DNA of 49,871 nt, taken from NCBI GenBank assembly GCA_022826515.1, contig JAJDUT010000109.1, positions 1 through 49,871 on the forward strand, in the 5' to 3' direction. Each line of letters opens with the position of its first letter. Position 1 is the stretch's first letter. This DNA is from Candidatus Latescibacterota bacterium. GTDB taxonomy: Bacteria > Latescibacterota > UBA2968 > UBA8231. The notes beneath the pieces are model-generated. The model was not told where the DNA came from and did not search any database. It worked only from the letters and a program-made list of their open reading frames with translations. The translations under genes and the position numbers were made by a program. Below, in pieces: positions 33,528 through 41,875 of the stretch.

Positions 33528-35048
33528 ATGACCAAGCCGAACATACTAATCTTCATGACCGACCAGCAACGGGCGTGCTCCGTGCTACCTAACAACGAGT
33601 ACAAAGCGAAGACACCCGTGCTTGACGAATTCCGCAAGGAGAGCGTCACCTTCAGTCGTGCCTTCTGCCCGTCACCGCACTGCTGCCCGTCACGTGCGTC
33701 GTTCATGACCGGCCTGATGCCGACCCAACACGGCGTCTGGCACAACGTGAACGTCGCCAATGCCATCACCCGAGGCTTGAAAGACCACATCCGCCCCTGG
33801 AGCGTGGACATGCGGGAAGCGGGATACCGCATGCTCTTTTCGGGCAAGTGGCATGTCAGCAGCTATCAACAGCCGCACGACTATGGCTGGGAACACGTCG
33901 CGCCGGGAAGCGCACACCCCAGCAGACGACTGAGCCGCGACGAGCAGGACGCTGCAGCCCGCGAACGCGAACTGCACAATTTGCAACGACATGCTGGGAA
34001 CCACGGCGGCCGTGGGCGTGCTCCCGGCGAGATCAGGCGCGCGGGGATGCGTCCGTACATCCACTATGGCGACAACACCCATCCCTTCCTAGCGCAGTAC
34101 TTCCGCGACGGGGAAGAAGACAACCCATTCGGCGACCGCACAGTGGTCGATGCCGCGCTAGCAAAAATGGATGAGTTGGACGGAAAAGAGCCGTGGTGCC
34201 TGTATGTTGGCACCCTCGGCCCACACGATCCGTATGTCGCACCCAAGCGTTTCCTCGATCTATATGAAGGCGTGGAGTTCCCACTACCCGACACCTTCGA
34301 CGATCCAATGGATGACAAACCAGCCCTCTACCGCCGCACCCGCGACCGCTTTGCTCAGTTGACGTGCGAGGAACATCGGGACGCGATCAAACACTACTTG
34401 GCGTTCTGCACCTATGAGGACTGGCTCTTCGGGCGGCTGATCGACAAGCTCAAAGAGCGCGGCGAGTACGAAGACGCAATCGTCCTCTACCTCTCCGACC
34501 ACGGCGACTACCTAGGCGACCACGGCCTGTGGTGTAAGGGCCTGCCGTCGTTTCTAAGCTGCTACCACGTGCCAGCGATCGCGAAGATGCCGGGCGGGCA
34601 GCAGGGCGTGGTGCGCGACGAGTTCGTGTCGCTTTGTGACTTCGCGCCGACATTGCTTGAGATGGGCGCAGCGGAAAGCCCGGTGGAGTTTGCCGGTACC
34701 AGCCTGATGCCGTTGCTCAAGGGAGAAACACCGGCCGACTGGCGCGATGCGCTCTTCTTCCAGACGAATGGAAACGAGACCTATGGCATCCAACGCTCCA
34801 CCGTCACCGACAAGTGGCGATTCGTCTTCAATGGATTTGACTACGACGAGCTATACGACTTGGAGAGCGATCCCGGACAGATGCAGAACCTCGCACCTGA
34901 TCCGCAATACCAGCCAGTCATCGAGGAGATGTATCGCCGAATCTGGACATTCGGCCTTGCGCATGAGGAACACTTGCTCAACGAGTACATCATGACCGCG
35001 ATGGCCGATTACGGGCCGGGGATTGTGGTCGGAAAGCCTGCCAGCTAA
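33528..35048 (+). CDS. Sulfatase (arylsulfatase family), no signal peptide
   Basis: A 506-residue alkaline-phosphatase-superfamily sulfatase. The N-terminal metal-binding aspartates are in ILIFMTDQQ. The modification motif is CCPSR, with C52 as the residue normally converted to formylglycine. KWHVSSY follows, and ALYLSDHGDY-like VLYLSDHGDYLGDHG near residue 325 carries further metal ligands. No signal peptide is seen, so the enzyme would act inside the cell. A canonical ribosome site is not obvious before the ATG. Hydrolyses sulfate esters; substrate unknown. It is the last gene of the CRTAC1-TPR-DUF5107 series, or a separate unit 66 bp downstream of it. Confidence 0.9.
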   Translation: MTKPNILIFMTDQQRACSVLPNNEYKAKTPVLDEFRKESVTFSRAFCPSPHCCPSRASFMTGLMPTQHGVWHNVNVANAITRGLKDHIRPWSVDMREAGYRMLFSGKWHVSSYQQPHDYGWEHVAPGSAHPSRRLSRDEQDAAARERELHNLQRHAGNHGGRGRAPGEIRRAGMRPYIHYGDNTHPFLAQYFRDGEEDNPFGDRTVVDAALAKMDELDGKEPWCLYVGTLGPHDPYVAPKRFLDLYEGVEFPLPDTFDDPMDDKPALYRRTRDRFAQLTCEEHRDAIKHYLAFCTYEDWLFGRLIDKLKERGEYEDAIVLYLSDHGDYLGDHGLWCKGLPSFLSCYHVPAIAKMPGGQQGVVRDEFVSLCDFAPTLLEMGAAESPVEFAGTSLMPLLKGETPADWRDALFFQTNGNETYGIQRSTVTDKWRFVFNGFDYDELYDLESDPGQMQNLAPDPQYQPVIEEMYRRIWTFGLAHEEHLLNEYIMTAMADYGPGIVVGKPAS

Positions 35049-35079
35049 TCTCCATCTTAGCGGAGTTTGCGCTCAGGTA

Positions 35080-35110
35080 TTATTTTCCTTACTTTCAAGT
35101 AAGAAAATAA
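35080..35110. promoter_or_regulatory. AT-rich palindrome upstream of toxin-antitoxin operon
   Basis: Arms 35080-35094 and 35097-35110 (TTATTTTCCTTACTT and AAGTAAGAAAATAA) form an almost perfect inverted repeat with one extra C, 36 bp before the antitoxin ATG. MazE/AbrB-fold antitoxins commonly bind such palindromes to repress their own operon. It could also end the sulfatase transcript, but there is no uridine tract. Confidence 0.5.
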
Positions 35111-35146
35111 CCACTCAAAACAAATACTCAACAAGAGGATCTCAGT

Positions 35147-35401
35147 ATGGCAACAGCAACGCTAACAAGCAAGGGGCAGGTCACAATTCCCAAAACCGTT
35201 CGCGATGCTCTTCAACTCCGCGAAGGCGATAAAGTCGATTTTATGCTTACGGATAATGGTGAAGCACTCCTAACGCCTATGACTAAAAAAGTAAAAGTAG
35301 ATGAAATTTTCGGGAAGTTGTATAAATCTGCTAGAAAGCCTGTTTCGGTTCACCAAATGAAGTCTGGAATTAGGCAAAAAATGAAGGCGCGTTTTAAGTG
35401 A
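35147..35401 (+). CDS. vapB: AbrB/MazE-type antitoxin (VapB)
   Basis: An 84-residue swapped-hairpin DNA-binding protein: residues 1-45 include LTSKGQVTIPKTVRDALQL and GDKVDF, the AbrB/SpoVT signature. The C-terminal tail (~50-84), basic and helical, should bind and block the PIN toxin. AGAGGA lies upstream of the ATG. Its stop overlaps the toxin's GTG by four bases (GTGA). The gene is AT-rich compared with flanking genes. Confidence 0.88.
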   Translation: MATATLTSKGQVTIPKTVRDALQLREGDKVDFMLTDNGEALLTPMTKKVKVDEIFGKLYKSARKPVSVHQMKSGIRQKMKARFK

Positions 35402-35796
35402 AAGCATTAGACACAAATGTGCTTGTTCGCTTTCTCGTGCGGGATGATAAAAAACAAGCAGATATTGTGTACAGGCTTTTTAAGAGAGCAGAAGGCAAAA
35501 ACGAACCCTTTTTTGTTCCTTTACTCGTCGTGCTTGAAACCATCTGGGTACTGGAATCTGTATATGAAATTTCACGAGAAAAAATCCGCACGTCTCTGCA
35601 AGAACTTCTTCTTATGCCTATTTTGATATTTGAGGCCCAGTCTGCTCTGCAAAGTACTCTCTCGTCTGCTCAGACAAACAAAATAGATCTTGCAGATTTG
35701 TTAATTGCACATTCAGCAAAATTTTCAAATTGTGATGGTGTTCTCACTTTTGATAAAAAAGCATCTAAATTCACGCTGTTCGAGCAGTTGACGTAA
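35398..35796 (+). CDS. vapC: PIN-domain toxin (VapC)
   Basis: A 132-residue PIN ribonuclease. The acidic metal-binding residues are visible: D5 in ALDTNVLV, E47 in VLETIW, D97/D100 in IDLADLLIA, and FD near residue 119. The length is typical. The GTG start is inside the antitoxin stop, so translation is coupled and the toxin is made with or after its antitoxin. VapC proteins cleave structured RNAs, often tRNA. Local base composition (about 38-40% G+C in a sampled line) suggests recent acquisition as a module with VapB. Confidence 0.9.
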   Translation: MKALDTNVLVRFLVRDDKKQADIVYRLFKRAEGKNEPFFVPLLVVLETIWVLESVYEISREKIRTSLQELLLMPILIFEAQSALQSTLSSAQTNKIDLADLLIAHSAKFSNCDGVLTFDKKASKFTLFEQLT

Positions 35797-35890
35797 TCGA
35801 CATTTCTAGTTCCTACAGCACAAGGGTGGAGATATACACACCGCCATCGCAATGCTGCCATCCAACTCCTTTAATCATGCGGAGAACCTC

Positions 35891-36718
35891 ATGTACAATC
35901 TCAACGGCAAAGTCGCCCTCGTCACCGGCGCGGGCGGCGAACACGGCATTGGCCGCGCCATCTGCCAGCGCCTAGCGCGCGAAGGCTGCGACCTAGTAGT
36001 CAATGACTTGCATGCCCAGCCCTATAGCGAGTCTGGTTGGGGCGGTCTGCCCGCCCTCGTCGCCGAAGTCGAAGCCGCCGGTCAGCAGGCCCTCGCAGTC
36101 GAAGCCGACGTGTCCGACGCCGCCCAAGTCGAGGGCATGGTGCAAGACGCACTCACCCACTTTGGCCGCATAGACCTACTAATCAACAACGCAGGCTCGC
36201 GCCCCGGACCAGATCGCGTCCCAGTCGTCGATCTAAGCGAAGCCGCTTGGGACCAAGTGCAAACCGTCAACGTCAAAGGCACCTTCCTCTGCTCGCGCGC
36301 TGTGGCCCGGCACCTGATCGACCGCGGCGAAGGCGGCAAGATCATCAACATGTCCTCTACGGCCGGACGCCAAGGATATCCGCGCTACGCCGCGTACTGC
36401 ACATCCAAATTCGCCATCATAGGCTTTACCCAATCCCTCGCCTGCGAACTCGCTCCCCACCGGATCAACGTCAACGCCGTCTGTCCAGGCAACACCCTCA
36501 CCGAGCGCACCCACTACATCGCTGCGGGCCTCGCCCAGCGCGACGAACCAGACTCCGACACCACCGCCGCCCTAGTCCACGACCTCGAAGCGCAAACCCC
36601 CTTGGGCCGCATCGGCACGCCCGAGGACGTAGCCCGCACCGTGGCCTTTCTCGCCTCGGACGAGGCCGAGTACCTCACTGGCGTTTCGATGTTGGTGGCT
36701 GGCGGCTTTCAGATGTGA
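35891..36718 (+). CDS. SDR-family oxidoreductase
   Basis: A 275-residue classical short-chain dehydrogenase. The ATG at 35891 is chosen because GGAG precedes it by six bases; an in-frame ATG 13 codons upstream lacks a site. Residues: cofactor motif TGAGGEHGIG (12-21), NNAG (99-102), Ser in INMSSTAG, and the catalytic Tyr169-x3-Lys173 (YCTSK). The C-terminus GVSMLVAGGFQM is typical. It reduces or oxidises a hydroxyl/keto group with NAD(P); the substrate is not predictable. It stands alone between the toxin module and a repeat element. Confidence 0.92.
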   Translation: MYNLNGKVALVTGAGGEHGIGRAICQRLAREGCDLVVNDLHAQPYSESGWGGLPALVAEVEAAGQQALAVEADVSDAAQVEGMVQDALTHFGRIDLLINNAGSRPGPDRVPVVDLSEAAWDQVQTVNVKGTFLCSRAVARHLIDRGEGGKIINMSSTAGRQGYPRYAAYCTSKFAIIGFTQSLACELAPHRINVNAVCPGNTLTERTHYIAAGLAQRDEPDSDTTAALVHDLEAQTPLGRIGTPEDVARTVAFLASDEAEYLTGVSMLVAGGFQM

Positions 36719-36739
36719 GACCGAGCTTGCTTACTCCCT

Positions 36740-36881
36740 GATGTTACGCATAGGCCCTTAGGTATGGGATGCTTCGCTGCGCTCAGCATGACAAGTGCTG
36801 GTTTGCTGCTTCACCGTGTCATGCTGAGCGAAGCGAAGCGGAGTCGAAGCATCTTATACCTCGATTCTCATGCGTAACGTC
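36740..36881. repeat. MITE-like inverted-repeat element
   Basis: About 142 bp bounded by 12-bp inverted ends (GATGTTACGCAT and ATGCGTAACGTC, one mismatch). Inside lies a second nested inverted repeat, 36768-36792 against 36818-36853 (core CTGAGCGAAGCG). It fills the gap between two convergent gene ends. The 36-base right arm recurs, with four changes, at 38705-38740. No coding capacity. Confidence 0.75.
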
Positions 36882-36883
36882 AG

Positions 36884-37762
36884 TTACTCCTTGACGCTCC
36901 CCAGCATGATCCCGCGCACGAAGTACTTCTGCACGAACGGATAGACCAACAGCATCGGCAGAATGGTAACGACCACGGTCGCCGCCTTGATCGTCTCGGG
37001 CGTGAACTCGGTGATGTTCGGATCGACCAATCCCTGCTCGATCAGTTCGATACTGTTCTCGATGACGATCCGCTGTAAAAAGGTCTGCAACACCTGATTC
37101 TCGTCCGACGCGATGTAGAGCATGGCGTCGAACCAGTGATTCCAGTGCGCCACGGCCGTCCACAGCCCAATCGTCGCCAGCACTGGCTTGGAGAGAGGCA
37201 CGTATATCCTGAAGAGGATATTGAACTCGCTGGCCCCGTCAATCTTGGCGGATTCGGCTAGGCTTTCGGGAATGGCCTGAAAGAAATTTTTGACCACGAT
37301 GATGTTGAAGGCCGTCAGCATCTGCGGCAGCACCAGCGCCCATATTGAGTCGATCAGCCCTAGGTTCTTGACCAGCAGATAATTGGGCACAATGCCGCCG
37401 CTAAAGAGCATGGTAAAAAGCACCAAGAACAGCAGCGGGCTGCGGTGCGGCATTTCGCGTCGCGCCAGCGGGTAGGCCGTCAGACAAGTAAAAAAGAGGG
37501 TCAGCGCCGTGCCCAAGACCGTGCGCAGGACCGAATTGGTGAACCCCGTAACAATCTCGGGGTTGGACAGCACCATGCGGTACGAGGTCAGCGAAATGTC
37601 ACTCGGGTAGAGGTGCAGGCTGGCGCGCATAGCCTCGGCAGCACTACTCAACGACATCGAGATCGTGTACACGAACGGATAGAGCGCCATCAGCCCGACC
37701 AAGCCCAACACCGTCAGGTTAAAGACGTTAAAGATCTTCTCGCCTCGCGTGCGGCTTACCAT
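36884..37762 (-). CDS. Carbohydrate ABC transporter permease, YtcP/LplC type
   Basis: A 292-residue inner-membrane protein with six hydrophobic segments. The EAA loop is AESAKIDGASEFNILFRIYVP, and the C-terminus KYFVRGIMLGSVKE is typical of the LplC/YtcP branch of CUT1. It overlaps the partner permease gene by seven bases. These systems import oligosaccharides or polysaccharide fragments, including uronate-rich ones, in known relatives. No ATPase or binding protein gene accompanies this pair in the window. Confidence 0.9.
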   Translation of the reverse strand: MVSRTRGEKIFNVFNLTVLGLVGLMALYPFVYTISMSLSSAAEAMRASLHLYPSDISLTSYRMVLSNPEIVTGFTNSVLRTVLGTALTLFFTCLTAYPLARREMPHRSPLLFLVLFTMLFSGGIVPNYLLVKNLGLIDSIWALVLPQMLTAFNIIVVKNFFQAIPESLAESAKIDGASEFNILFRIYVPLSKPVLATIGLWTAVAHWNHWFDAMLYIASDENQVLQTFLQRIVIENSIELIEQGLVDPNITEFTPETIKAATVVVTILPMLLVYPFVQKYFVRGIMLGSVKE

Positions 37763-38661
37763 ATGCCCTGCTCCCCTCCGCTGAGCCGCCGGGCCAGCGA
37801 GTTAGCCAGCACCACCATCAACAAGCCGACCACGGACTTGAAAAGCCCGGCCCCAGTAGCCAATCCAAAGTCCATCAGCACGATCCGCCGCAGGACGTAA
37901 GTGTCGATGATATCGGCTGCGTCGTACACCATGGGATTGTACATGTTGTAAATCTGGTCAAAGCCAGCGTTGAGCACGTGGCCTAAGTTGAGGATGAAAA
38001 GCGTGATAATCGTCGGCACCAGCCCCGGGATGGTGATGTGCAAGGTCTGCTTCCAGCGTCCGGCCCCATCGACGACGGCCGCCTCGTACAGATCGGGAGA
38101 AATTCCAGCCAAGGCCGCCAAGTATATCACCGCCCCATAGCCAGCCGCTTGCCAGATCCCGGTGACAATGACCACGACGATAAACCAGAAGTCATTGGTG
38201 AGGAACTCTATCGGGGAGACGCCGAAGAGCTGGGAAATCTGGTTGACCGGCCCGCTCTGCGAGAAAATCATTAGGAAGATGCCGCCCAAGATCACCCACG
38301 AGAGAAAGTAGGGGATATAAGTCACCGTCTGCACGGTGCGCTTGTACCAGGAAACGCGGATCTCGTTGAGCATCAGCGCCAGCACAATCGGCGCAAAAAA
38401 GCCGAACAGCAAGCGCAATAAGCTGATGGTAACCGTGTTGCGCAGGGCATTGGGAAAGTCGGCCCCGCCGAAGAGGCGGGAGAAATTCTCCAATCCGCTC
38501 CACTCGCTGCCCAAGATGCCGGCGCTCAGACGAAACTCCTTAAAGGCGAGCACCAGCCCGAACATGGGCAGGTAATTGAAAACCAGAAAAAAGGCCAGCC
38601 CTGGTGCCACCAACAGCAACAGCCCCTTGTGCCTGCGGTATTGCGTCAGTACTTCGCTCAT
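37756..38661 (-). CDS. Sugar ABC transporter permease, YtcQ-partner/LplB type
   Basis: A 301-residue inner-membrane permease. The ATG at 38661 has GAAGG close upstream. The longer 317-codon frame starts inside the repeat element at 38705-38804 without a ribosome site, so it is rejected. The body has LAFFLVFNYLPMFGLVLAF (first helix), and the EAA loop YEAAVVDGAGRWKQTLHITIP. Pairs with the 36884-37762 permease. Divergent from the 38864-41875 transport genes across a shared intergenic repeat. Confidence 0.9.
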   Translation of the reverse strand: MSEVLTQYRRHKGLLLLVAPGLAFFLVFNYLPMFGLVLAFKEFRLSAGILGSEWSGLENFSRLFGGADFPNALRNTVTISLLRLLFGFFAPIVLALMLNEIRVSWYKRTVQTVTYIPYFLSWVILGGIFLMIFSQSGPVNQISQLFGVSPIEFLTNDFWFIVVVIVTGIWQAAGYGAVIYLAALAGISPDLYEAAVVDGAGRWKQTLHITIPGLVPTIITLFILNLGHVLNAGFDQIYNMYNPMVYDAADIIDTYVLRRIVLMDFGLATGAGLFKSVVGLLMVVLANSLARRLSGGEQGIW

Positions 38662-38704
38662 ATAGCCTTCAGTAAGTAATCTACGTTTTGTTAGATATTG
38701 CTCT

Positions 38705-38804
38705 GTCATTCTGAGCGCAGCGCAGCGGAGTCGAAGAATCTCCTACCAATGAAGGCGGGCAGGTAAAAGATGCTTCGTCCGCCTATCGGCTTCCTCAGCA
38801 TGAC
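38705..38804. repeat. Second copy of the inverted-repeat family
   Basis: Bases 38705-38740 match 36818-36853 at 32 of 36 positions. Bases 38769-38804 form an inverted partner (GATGCTTCG ... CTCAGCATGAC), so the copy could fold into a hairpin. The arms are in the opposite order to the first copy. It lies in the divergent promoter region between two transporter units and could influence transcription or simply be an interspersed MITE/REP-like sequence. Confidence 0.7.
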
Positions 38805-38863
38805 CTGCTGGAGTGTCCCCTCGCTTGACATCCTAGGCACCTTTGTTTAGTTCCCCCTCCGTC

Positions 38864-39751
38864 ATGCAGCGCGCTTCCATAGAAAAATCTACTGCCTCAG
38901 TCCTACTCTGCGGCCCAGCCGTACTCCTCTACCTAGCCTTTTTCGCCCTGCCGACTCTGCTCGGCTTTGCCTACGGCCTGACCGACTGGTCTGGCTGGAC
39001 CAAAGACCCCCGCTTTATCGGCTTGGACAACTTCCGCGAGTTGCTCGACGACGACCGCTTCTTCGCCGCCTTGCGCTTCACTCTCTTTGAGACGGCCATG
39101 ATCGTCGTCGGCTACACCTCGCTGTCGCTAGTTTTAGCCGTGCTCCTAGACCGCATGAAGGTCATGCGCGGCCTAGTGCGCGGCCTGTTTTTCTACCCAT
39201 TCATCCTCAGCATTCTCGTCAGCGCCCTACTCTTCCAATATCTAGCCAACTACCGCACCGGCGCCATAAACACCCTGATGCGCGCCTTTGGTTTCGACGC
39301 TTTAGCCCAAGACTGGATGGGCGACCCGGCGCTGGTGCCCTACTTCATCCTCGCCCTGGTCCTCTGGCACGGCCTCGGCTTCTACACCACCATCTTCCTC
39401 GCCGGGCTACAAACCATCCCCAACGAACTCTACGAGGCCGCGCAGATCGACGGAGCTGGCCCTTTAGCCACCTTCTACCGCGTCCAAATCCCAGTGCTCA
39501 TGCCGATGATCAAGACCAACTCGGTCATCGCCCTAATCACCGGCATCAACCTCTTCCCGCAGATCTTGGTCACCACCCAAGGCGGCCCCGGCTACCGCAC
39601 GTTTACCGCTGGCTACTACATCTACTGGCTCGGCACGGAAAACGACCGCCAGGGCTATGCTTCAGCCATCGCCTTTGTCGTCTTCGCCTTCCTAGTTTTG
39701 GTCGCCGCCCTGCAAGTCGCCTTTTTCCAGCGCCGCGAGACCGACCTGTGA
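38864..39751 (+). CDS. Sugar ABC transporter permease, MalF/UgpA type
   Basis: A 295-residue inner-membrane protein starting at the ATG at 38864; a TTG 21 bases upstream is not supported by a ribosome site. Hydrophobic helices begin at residue ~12. The EAA loop is YEAAQIDGAGPLATFYRVQIP. Conserved features of the CUT1 first permease (e.g. ITGINLFPQILVTTQGGPGY) are present. It overlaps the next permease by four bases (GTGA). First gene of a four-gene uptake operon. Confidence 0.9.
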   Translation: MQRASIEKSTASVLLCGPAVLLYLAFFALPTLLGFAYGLTDWSGWTKDPRFIGLDNFRELLDDDRFFAALRFTLFETAMIVVGYTSLSLVLAVLLDRMKVMRGLVRGLFFYPFILSILVSALLFQYLANYRTGAINTLMRAFGFDALAQDWMGDPALVPYFILALVLWHGLGFYTTIFLAGLQTIPNELYEAAQIDGAGPLATFYRVQIPVLMPMIKTNSVIALITGINLFPQILVTTQGGPGYRTFTAGYYIYWLGTENDRQGYASAIAFVVFAFLVLVAALQVAFFQRRETDL

Positions 39752-40566
39752 AGCGCCGCCTGCCCCTCTTCGAGATCGGGATGCTGCTCTTAGGGCTGCT
39801 CTACGTATCGCCCTGTGCTCTAGCGCTACTCAACTCGTTCAAAACCCTGCCGGAAATCATCCGCTCTCCGGTGGCACCCCCCGAGGCACCGACCCTCGAA
39901 AACTACCACTACATCTTCACCGGCATCAAGCTAGCCGCGCCGATGTTCAACAGCCTGCTGATGTGCGTTGCCGTCATCACCACCCTTATCGTCGTTGCCT
40001 CCATGGCCGCGTATTCCCTCACGCGCCGCCGCATGCGCACGGGCCATTTCTGGAGCATCTTCTTTCTCGCCGGGATCACCGTGCCGTTCCAAATCCTCAT
40101 GCTGCCGCTTTTGCGCCAATTCAACTACCTCGGCATCGGCTACACGTACTTTGCCCTCTATCTGCACTACGTATCCTACGGCCTGCCCCTGTGCTTGTTC
40201 ATCTACAGCGGCTTCATGCGCTCCATCCCCCGCGATCTTGAAGAAGCCGCGCTGATCGACGGCTGCACGCCCTTTGGCACCTTCTGGCGCGTGATTTTCC
40301 CACTGCTGACGCCCTGCACGGTGACGATCATCATCTTTTGGGGCCTTTTTACTTGGAATGACTTTCCCCACGCGTTCATCCTCATGGGCACCAACAAGGG
40401 CGAGCTAGCCTTTGTGCAGCTCTGGCGCTTTCTCTCGGACAAGTACGTCAAGAACTGGAACTACATCTTCGCCGGCGTCGTGGTCTTGTCGCTGCCCGTC
40501 ACTATGCTCTATCTTGCCATGCAGCGCCGCTTCGTCAAGGGCCTAACCGCTGGCTCTATCCGTTGA
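39748..40566 (+). CDS. Carbohydrate ABC transporter permease, MalG type
   Basis: A 272-residue inner-membrane protein, GTG start in GTGA overlap with the preceding permease. EAA loop EEAALIDGCTPFGTFWRVIFP; C-terminus RRFVKGLTAGSIR. Forms the heterodimeric channel with the 38864-39751 product. The ATPase is missing from the cluster, as for the other CUT1 sets here. Confidence 0.9.
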   Translation: MKRRLPLFEIGMLLLGLLYVSPCALALLNSFKTLPEIIRSPVAPPEAPTLENYHYIFTGIKLAAPMFNSLLMCVAVITTLIVVASMAAYSLTRRRMRTGHFWSIFFLAGITVPFQILMLPLLRQFNYLGIGYTYFALYLHYVSYGLPLCLFIYSGFMRSIPRDLEEAALIDGCTPFGTFWRVIFPLLTPCTVTIIIFWGLFTWNDFPHAFILMGTNKGELAFVQLWRFLSDKYVKNWNYIFAGVVVLSLPVTMLYLAMQRRFVKGLTAGSIR

Positions 40567-40573
40567 GGACTCC

Positions 40574-41875
40574 ATGCCTCTCGCCAAATTCACAACCTTT
40601 GCCCTCGCCGCCCTCCTCGCCTTCGGAGCCTGCGCCAGCGAGGAAGATGCCCGCGTCGTGCGCGTCACCCGCAACATCGGCGGCCGACCCGGCTTCCAAG
40701 TCCACTGGGACATCTGGAAGGCCACCTTCGAGCGCCAAAACCCCGGCTGGACGCTGGAGCTGATCGACTTGGGCAACGAAGACGCTGGCGCGTACTACCG
40801 CCGCGCCATTGCCACCGGAGACTTGCCCCACGTGGTAATGACCCTCGATTACACCAAATTCTTGGCCAATGGCGGCCACCTGCTCCCCATTCCCCGCGCG
40901 ATATACGACCGGGTCGGCCAAAACTTGCCGCCGTTGCACAATGGCCAGTACTATACAGCCCAAGTCGGCCGCCAGATCACCGGCATCGCCGTCAACAAGC
41001 GCTTATGGGCCGAGGCCGGCATCACCGAGCCGCCGCCAACTTGGGATGCCTTTATCGCGGCCTTGCACCAGATAAAAGCCGCTGGCTACAAGCCGCTCGT
41101 CTATGGAGGCCGCGAGTGGTCGGCCGGAGTGCCTCTCTCCTACGCGATCCAAACCAACCTCTACGACCCAACCCGACCCGCCGACGAGCCTTCCTGGACC
41201 GTACGCCGCGACCGTGGCGAAATCACCTTTGCCACCGACCCCCTGATGCGCCTCATCATGGCAAACATGATCGCGCTTATCGACAACTTCGTCGAAAAAG
41301 GCTCGCTGAGCGACGGGTACAACGAAGAACAGCGCGACTTCTTCAACGAGCACGCCGCCACTTGGATGATGGGCTGCTGGATGAGCGGCGACGTCGAGCC
41401 GCTACAAGTTGACTTTGAAATCGAGTACTGGCCCATTCCCTCCATGACCGGCCACCAACCGCTCTTCATCAACACCTCCAACCAGCAGCGCGGCTGGTCC
41501 ATGACCTCCAGCGCCCAAGGTCCCTACTACGACAAAGCCCTCGCCGTACTCGAGGCCTACTACCACCCAGCGGTCTATCAGGCGTATCTCAACGCTGAGG
41601 GCATGTTACTCAACGCCACCCAAATCGAAGGCGTCGATGGCCCCAAAAGCACCTGGGGACCAACCCAGAGCCTCTTCGAGCGCATGAGCACCAACCTCGA
41701 TCGCTGGGGCTGGACGCCCGGCTACTTTATCTCGATTGAAGACTACCCCCCCACCGGCTTCGTCCTCACCTTGGCCCGCATCATGCAGGAAATCCAGGCC
41801 GGCAACCGCGACGTGGACGCACTGCTCAAAATGCTCGACGACGACTGGGAGGCCGGGCGCAAGGGAAGCAAGTGA
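40574..41875 (+). CDS. Extracellular sugar-binding lipoprotein (family 1)
   Basis: A 433-residue binding protein. Signal peptide with lipobox-like FGAC (Cys20). GAGGA precedes the ATG. Family-1 binding-protein traits are visible: a hinge-rich layout, WDIWKATFERQNPGWTLEL near residue 45, GIAVNKRLWAEAGITEPPPT near 140 and WDAFIAALHQIKAAGYKPLV near 160. Delivers an oligosaccharide to the preceding permeases. Its TGA stop overlaps the start of the downstream membrane-protein gene. Confidence 0.9.
   Translation: MPLAKFTTFALAALLAFGACASEEDARVVRVTRNIGGRPGFQVHWDIWKATFERQNPGWTLELIDLGNEDAGAYYRRAIATGDLPHVVMTLDYTKFLANGGHLLPIPRAIYDRVGQNLPPLHNGQYYTAQVGRQITGIAVNKRLWAEAGITEPPPTWDAFIAALHQIKAAGYKPLVYGGREWSAGVPLSYAIQTNLYDPTRPADEPSWTVRRDRGEITFATDPLMRLIMANMIALIDNFVEKGSLSDGYNEEQRDFFNEHAATWMMGCWMSGDVEPLQVDFEIEYWPIPSMTGHQPLFINTSNQQRGWSMTSSAQGPYYDKALAVLEAYYHPAVYQAYLNAEGMLLNATQIEGVDGPKSTWGPTQSLFERMSTNLDRWGWTPGYFISIEDYPPTGFVLTLARIMQEIQAGNRDVDALLKMLDDDWEAGRKGSK

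Noticed and set aside
38662..38709. Upstream extension of the LplB-type permease by 16 codons
   Set aside because: The extended start lies in the interspersed repeat and lacks a ribosome site; the ATG at 38661 has GAAGG upstream.
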